Source: Micromonosporaceae bacterium KJ-029 (GTDB lineage Bacteria; Actinomycetota; Actinomycetes; Mycobacteriales; Micromonosporaceae). Taken from it: a DNA stretch of 64,000 bases. Both the position numbers and the translations under genes were made by a program. Shown here in pieces: positions 60,654-64,000 of the stretch; position 1 is the stretch's first letter; every line of letters starts with the position of its first letter. The DNA lies in contig BIFP01000068.1 in assembly GCA_005402585.1 (NCBI GenBank), positions 124,001-188,000 of the forward strand. The letters run 5' to 3'. Below the pieces are notes generated by a model. That model made no database searches. It saw only the letters and a program-made list of their open reading frames with translations, and was not told the DNA's origin.

Positions 60654-62006
60654 TCACACCTCCTCAGAGTCCTGGCCGGCGGGAACGTTGGCCGGCTCCC
60701 GCTCGGCGACCATGCGCCGGGTGCGCGGGCTCGGTGGTACCTGCAGATCCATCGGGGGCAGCGGGAAGCTGCCCTGCGGCCGGTTCTCGACCTGCTCGGC
60801 GAGGGTCGGCTGCGGCTGCGGCTTGCGGTTCGGCCAGAACAGCGCGGCGATCAGCACGATGCCGGCCGGGATGCCGATGGCGATCAGGCGGCTCCTGGTG
60901 TCCCAGTCGCCGATGGTGCGGAACCAGGCGAGGGCCACGATCCAGACCAGACTGACCGGGATCAGCACCTTCCAGCCGAGGCGCATGAGCTGGTCGTAGC
61001 GGAGTCGGGGCAGCGTGCCGCGCAGCCAGACGAAGACGAAGACCAGCAGGATGACCTTGCCGAAGAACCAGAGCAGCGGCCACCAGCCCGTGTTGGCTCC
61101 CGACCACACGGAGATCGGCCACGGCGCGTACCAGCCGCCGAAGAAGAGCGTCACCGTGAAGGCCGACATGGTCACCATCGCGACGTACTCGCTGAGCATG
61201 ATCAGCGCGAACTTCAGCGAGCTGTACTCCGTCATGAAGCCGGCCACCAGCTCCGACTCCGCCTCGGGCAGGTCGAACGGCGGCCGGTTGGTCTCGCCGA
61301 CGATGGAGATGAAGAAGACGACGAAGCTGGGGAAGAGCAGCACCGCGTACCAGCCCGGCGTCCAGATGTCGGTGCCGAACAGAGTCACCTGGGTGCCGTT
61401 GCCCTGGGCGGCCACGATCTCCGAGGTGGACATCGTGCCGGAGAGCATGAACACGGCCACGATGGACAGCCCCAGCGCCACCTCGTAGGAGATCAGCTGG
61501 GCGCTGGAGCGCAGCCCACCGAGCAGCGGGTAGGTCGAGCCGGAGGCCCAGCCGGCGAGCACGATGCCGTACACCGCCATCGACGAGAGCGCGAGCACCA
61601 CCAGCACCGCCACCGGCACGTCGGTGACCTGCAACGGCGTCTGGTGACCGAAGACGCTCACCATCGGGCCGAACGGGATCACCGACAGCGCGGTGACCGC
61701 ACAGATCACCGAGATGGCCGGGGCGAAGAAGTAGATGACCTTGTCCGCCGACTTCGGGAGGATGTCCTCCTTGAAGGCCATCTTCAGGCCGTCGGCGAGC
61801 GTCTGCAGCAGGCCGAACGGGCCGAGCTGGTTGGGGCCGGGCCGCACCTGCATGAAGCCGACGACGCGCCGCTCGAACCAGACGCCGAGCAGCGTGCCGA
61901 GCAGTGCGACGAGGAAGGCGAAGACGATCTTGCCGAGGATCAGCCACCACGGATCGTGGCCGAAGTCGGTCAGCGACGGCGCCTGGGCAAGGAGCGTGTG
62001 ACTCAC
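60654..62006 (-). CDS. nuoH: NADH-quinone oxidoreductase subunit H
   Basis: A 450-residue membrane subunit linking the peripheral arm to the membrane arm and shaping the quinone channel. RVVGFMQVRPGPNQLGPFG and PFDLPEAESELVAGF are NuoH signatures. The C-terminal 90 residues are a Pro-rich hydrophilic tail. I chose the GTG at 62006 because it forms a GTGA overlap with the preceding mini-ORF and has AAGG upstream at suitable distance; GTG at 62015 is an alternative. Confidence 0.95.
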   Translation of the reverse strand: MSHTLLAQAPSLTDFGHDPWWLILGKIVFAFLVALLGTLLGVWFERRVVGFMQVRPGPNQLGPFGLLQTLADGLKMAFKEDILPKSADKVIYFFAPAISVICAVTALSVIPFGPMVSVFGHQTPLQVTDVPVAVLVVLALSSMAVYGIVLAGWASGSTYPLLGGLRSSAQLISYEVALGLSIVAVFMLSGTMSTSEIVAAQGNGTQVTLFGTDIWTPGWYAVLLFPSFVVFFISIVGETNRPPFDLPEAESELVAGFMTEYSSLKFALIMLSEYVAMVTMSAFTVTLFFGGWYAPWPISVWSGANTGWWPLLWFFGKVILLVFVFVWLRGTLPRLRYDQLMRLGWKVLIPVSLVWIVALAWFRTIGDWDTRSRLIAIGIPAGIVLIAALFWPNRKPQPQPTLAEQVENRPQGSFPLPPMDLQVPPSPRTRRMVAEREPANVPAGQDSEEV

Positions 62007-62071
62007 TGGGCCCACCTTTCGTTCCCGACTGCGGGGCTCACTCGCTCCGCTCGTTCACTCCTCGCGCTCAC
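62003..62071 (-). CDS. 22-aa mini-ORF between nuoG and nuoH
   Basis: A 23-codon ORF (69 nt including stop): its GTG overlaps the nuoG stop and its TGA overlaps the nuoH GTG. The peptide begins MSARSERAERV and ends NERWAQ, similar in style to the nuoM-nuoN mini-ORF end and to the acs leader start (MSER). CTCACTG on the plus strand is repeated at both ends, 65 bp apart. Confidence 0.5.
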   Translation of the reverse strand: MSARSERAERVSPAVGNERWAQ

Positions 62072-64000
62072 TGGTTACCCCCGGAGGAGTTGAGTAGCGG
62101 GCCCGGACGGCCGGCCGCGTCGGCCGCCACCGGCTCGGTCGTGCCAGGCGCGGAGACCCGCACCACCGCGCCGGAGGTTGCGCCCAGGCTGCGCCGCACG
62201 GTCGAGCCGGGCGAGTTGGTGGGCAGCCAGACCACACCGTCCGGCATCTCGGTGATCGCCGCCGGGAGGGTCAGCGCCCCCCGGTCGGTGCCCACCGTCA
62301 CCGGGTCGCCGTCGGCGACACCGAGCGCCTCCGCCGTGCCCTTGCCCAGCCGGACCACCGGCGGGCGGGCGGTGCCGCCCAGGTACTCGTCACCGTCGGT
62401 GAGGCTGCCCAGGTCGATCAGCTGGTGCCAGGTCGCCAGGACCGCCTCGCCGGTGCCCGGCGGCCGCACCGGCCCCGGCTCGACCGACGGGGCGGCGGGC
62501 GGCGTCATCCGGGTGGCCGGCAGGCCGCCCAGCTCGCGCCGGACGCTCAGCACGTCCCCGGTGCCGAGTCGGACGTTCAGCTGGGCCGCCAGCGCGTCGA
62601 GCACCCGGCCGTCGGTCATCGCGGCGGTGTCCAGCACCGCGTCGAAGGTACGCAGCCGGCCCTCCCAGTCCAGGAAGCTGCCGGCCTTCTCGACCACCGG
62701 CGCGACCGGCAGGACGACGTTCGCCCGACGGGTCACGGCGCTGGCCCGCAGCTCCAGGCTGACCAGGAACGGCACCGCGTCCAGGGCCTGCTCGGCCAGG
62801 CGCGGGTCGGCCAGGTCCGCCGGGTCCACCCCGGCCACCACCAGCGCGCCGAGCTGGCCCGCGGCGGCGGCGGCGAGGATGCCGTCGGTGTCCCGCCCGG
62901 CCTGGCTCGGGATCACCCCGGCCGGGATGTCCCATGCCTCGCCCAGCTCGGCGCGGGCGGCCGGCTCGGTGACCAGGCGCCCACCCGGCAGCAGGTTGGG
63001 CAGGCAGCCGGTGTCGACGGCGCCCCGGTCACCCGCGCGCCGCGGCACCCAGGCCAGCTTCGCCCCGGTACGCGCGGCCACCTCGGCCGCGGCGGAGAGG
63101 CCGCCCGGCACGGTGGCCAGCCGCTCACCGACGATCAGGATCGCGCCCTCGGTGCTCAGCGCCTCGGCGACCGTCGCGTGCTCGGCGAGCACGCCGGCCT
63201 CCTCGCCCGGCACCACCCGGGCCAGCTTGGCACCGAGCTTCTCCAGGCCGCGTGTGGCGAACGGCGCGATCGCGTACACCTTCAGCTTGCTCTTCAGGTA
63301 CGCCTTGCGCAGCCGCAGGAAGAGGATCGGGCACTCCTCCTCCGGCTCCAAGCCGACCAGCACCACGGCGGGGGCGTTCTCCACGTCCGCGTAGCTGACG
63401 TCGGTGCTGCCGGCGACCGTGCTGGCCAGGAAGTCGGCCTCCTCGCGGGAGACCGGGCGGGCCCGGAAGTCGATGTCGTTGGTGTGCAGGGCGACCCGGG
63501 CGAACTTGGCGTACGCGTAGGCGTCCTCGACGGTCAGCCGACCGCCGGTCAGTACCGCCGAGCCCTGGCCACCGTCACGGGCGGCGCGGAGCCCCTCGGC
63601 GGCGACGCTGAGCGCCTCGCTCCAGGACGCCTCCCGCAGTTCCCCGGTGCGCTCGTCGCGGACCAGCGGGGTGGTGAGCCGGTCGGCGGCGCGGGCGTAC
63701 TGGAAGCCCCACCGGCCCTTGTCGCAGTTCCACTCCTCGTTGACCTGCGGGTCGTCGCCGGCCAACCGGCGCAGCACCTTGCCCCGACGCCAGTCGGTGC
63801 GCTGGGCGCACCCGGCCGAGCAGTGCTCACACACGCTCGGGCTGGAGACCAGGTCGAACGGGCGGGCCCGGAACCGGTACTGGGTGCCGGTCAGCGCGCC
63901 CACCGGGCAGATCTGCACGGTGTTGCCGGAGAAGTACGAGTTGAACGGGACGTCCCCCTCGTCGCCCTCCTCGCCGTACGCCTCGTCCCGGTAGATGTTG
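62068..64000 (-). CDS. nuoG: NADH-quinone oxidoreductase subunit G (partial)
   Basis: The C-terminal 643 codons of NuoG; the N-terminal [2Fe-2S] and first 4Fe-4S domains lie beyond the window. Visible is VQICPVGALTGTQYRFRARPFDL, the end of the Fe-S domain, then CEHCSAGCAQRTDWRRGKV and the molybdopterin-oxidoreductase-like domain, which lacks a cofactor in complex I. The C-terminal part ends in an aspartate-decarboxylase-like barrel. Length to the stop is usual for actinobacterial NuoG. Confidence 0.95.
   Translation of the reverse strand, partial: NIYRDEAYGEEGDEGDVPFNSYFSGNTVQICPVGALTGTQYRFRARPFDLVSSPSVCEHCSAGCAQRTDWRRGKVLRRLAGDDPQVNEEWNCDKGRWGFQYARAADRLTTPLVRDERTGELREASWSEALSVAAEGLRAARDGGQGSAVLTGGRLTVEDAYAYAKFARVALHTNDIDFRARPVSREEADFLASTVAGSTDVSYADVENAPAVVLVGLEPEEECPILFLRLRKAYLKSKLKVYAIAPFATRGLEKLGAKLARVVPGEEAGVLAEHATVAEALSTEGAILIVGERLATVPGGLSAAAEVAARTGAKLAWVPRRAGDRGAVDTGCLPNLLPGGRLVTEPAARAELGEAWDIPAGVIPSQAGRDTDGILAAAAAGQLGALVVAGVDPADLADPRLAEQALDAVPFLVSLELRASAVTRRANVVLPVAPVVEKAGSFLDWEGRLRTFDAVLDTAAMTDGRVLDALAAQLNVRLGTGDVLSVRRELGGLPATRMTPPAAPSVEPGPVRPPGTGEAVLATWHQLIDLGSLTDGDEYLGGTARPPVVRLGKGTAEALGVADGDPVTVGTDRGALTLPAAITEMPDGVVWLPTNSPGSTVRRSLGATSGAVVRVSAPGTTEPVAADAAGRPGPLLNSSGGNQ

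Noticed and set aside
1..64000. tRNA or rRNA genes
   Set aside because: No cloverleaf-like or T-loop GGTTCRANTC patterns in gene-free stretches by eye; a tRNAscan run would be decisive.

Overview
The window is high-GC actinobacterial chromosome. The gene order runs topA, hppA, bldG with its anti-sigma partner, an MrfA-type helicase, a tad/flp locus, a HAD hydrolase, acs and an EphE-like hydrolase. As far as I remember, this parallels the Streptomyces coelicolor SCO3540-3565 and Mycobacterium tuberculosis Rv3644c-Rv3670 regions. The recurrent GATC-containing palindromes, the GTTAATAGGGGACCCTT-type repeat and the protein flavour point to Micromonosporaceae (Micromonospora or a close relative). 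No rRNA, tRNA, CRISPR array, IS transposase or prophage was seen.

Layout. 0-8 kb: a membrane metallophosphoesterase, then on the minus strand an MFS-thymidylate kinase fusion, holB, a three-gene YbaB/WXG100-like module and ricT (PSP1). 8-13 kb: a PLP-dependent deaminase/aldolase, a TetR regulator divergent from a sugar-lactone oxidase, and a DUF559 gene bracketed by two near-identical palindromes. 13-24 kb: topA, two small secreted or unknown proteins, a K+-independent H+-pyrophosphatase, bldG plus anti-sigma factor, the helicase and a LURP-one protein. 24-30 kb: a complete seven-gene tad/flp pilus operon (ssd, tadA, tadB, tadC, flp, tadE, tadG-like). 30-37 kb: a broken membrane gene, a HAD hydrolase, a degenerate Fic-like protein, acs and an alpha/beta hydrolase without a recognisable nucleophile.

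37-45 kb is a partial type VII secretion (ESX-like) locus: a 1026-residue SseB-domain protein, a mycosin protease, a WXG100 pair and EccE, without eccB, eccC or eccD. 45-53 kb: GNAT and RarD genes, an ECF sigma/anti-sigma pair divergent from a PhoX phosphatase across two PHO-box-like repeats, an IclR regulator divergent from an MFS exporter, and a polyprenyl diphosphate synthase. 53.7-64 kb: the nuoG-nuoN end of the complex I operon, closed by a strong terminator; nuoG runs off the window.

Two themes stand out. First, short palindromic repeats of several families sit at 3' ends, mainly between converging genes. Second, at least four gene starts (acs, nuoH, nuoM, nuoN) are preceded by 21-27-codon mini-ORFs whose stop codon overlaps the next start. 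At acs, nuoH and nuoN the start-codon neighbourhood is directly repeated at both ends of the spacer, as if a small element had inserted exactly at the start codon while preserving translational coupling.
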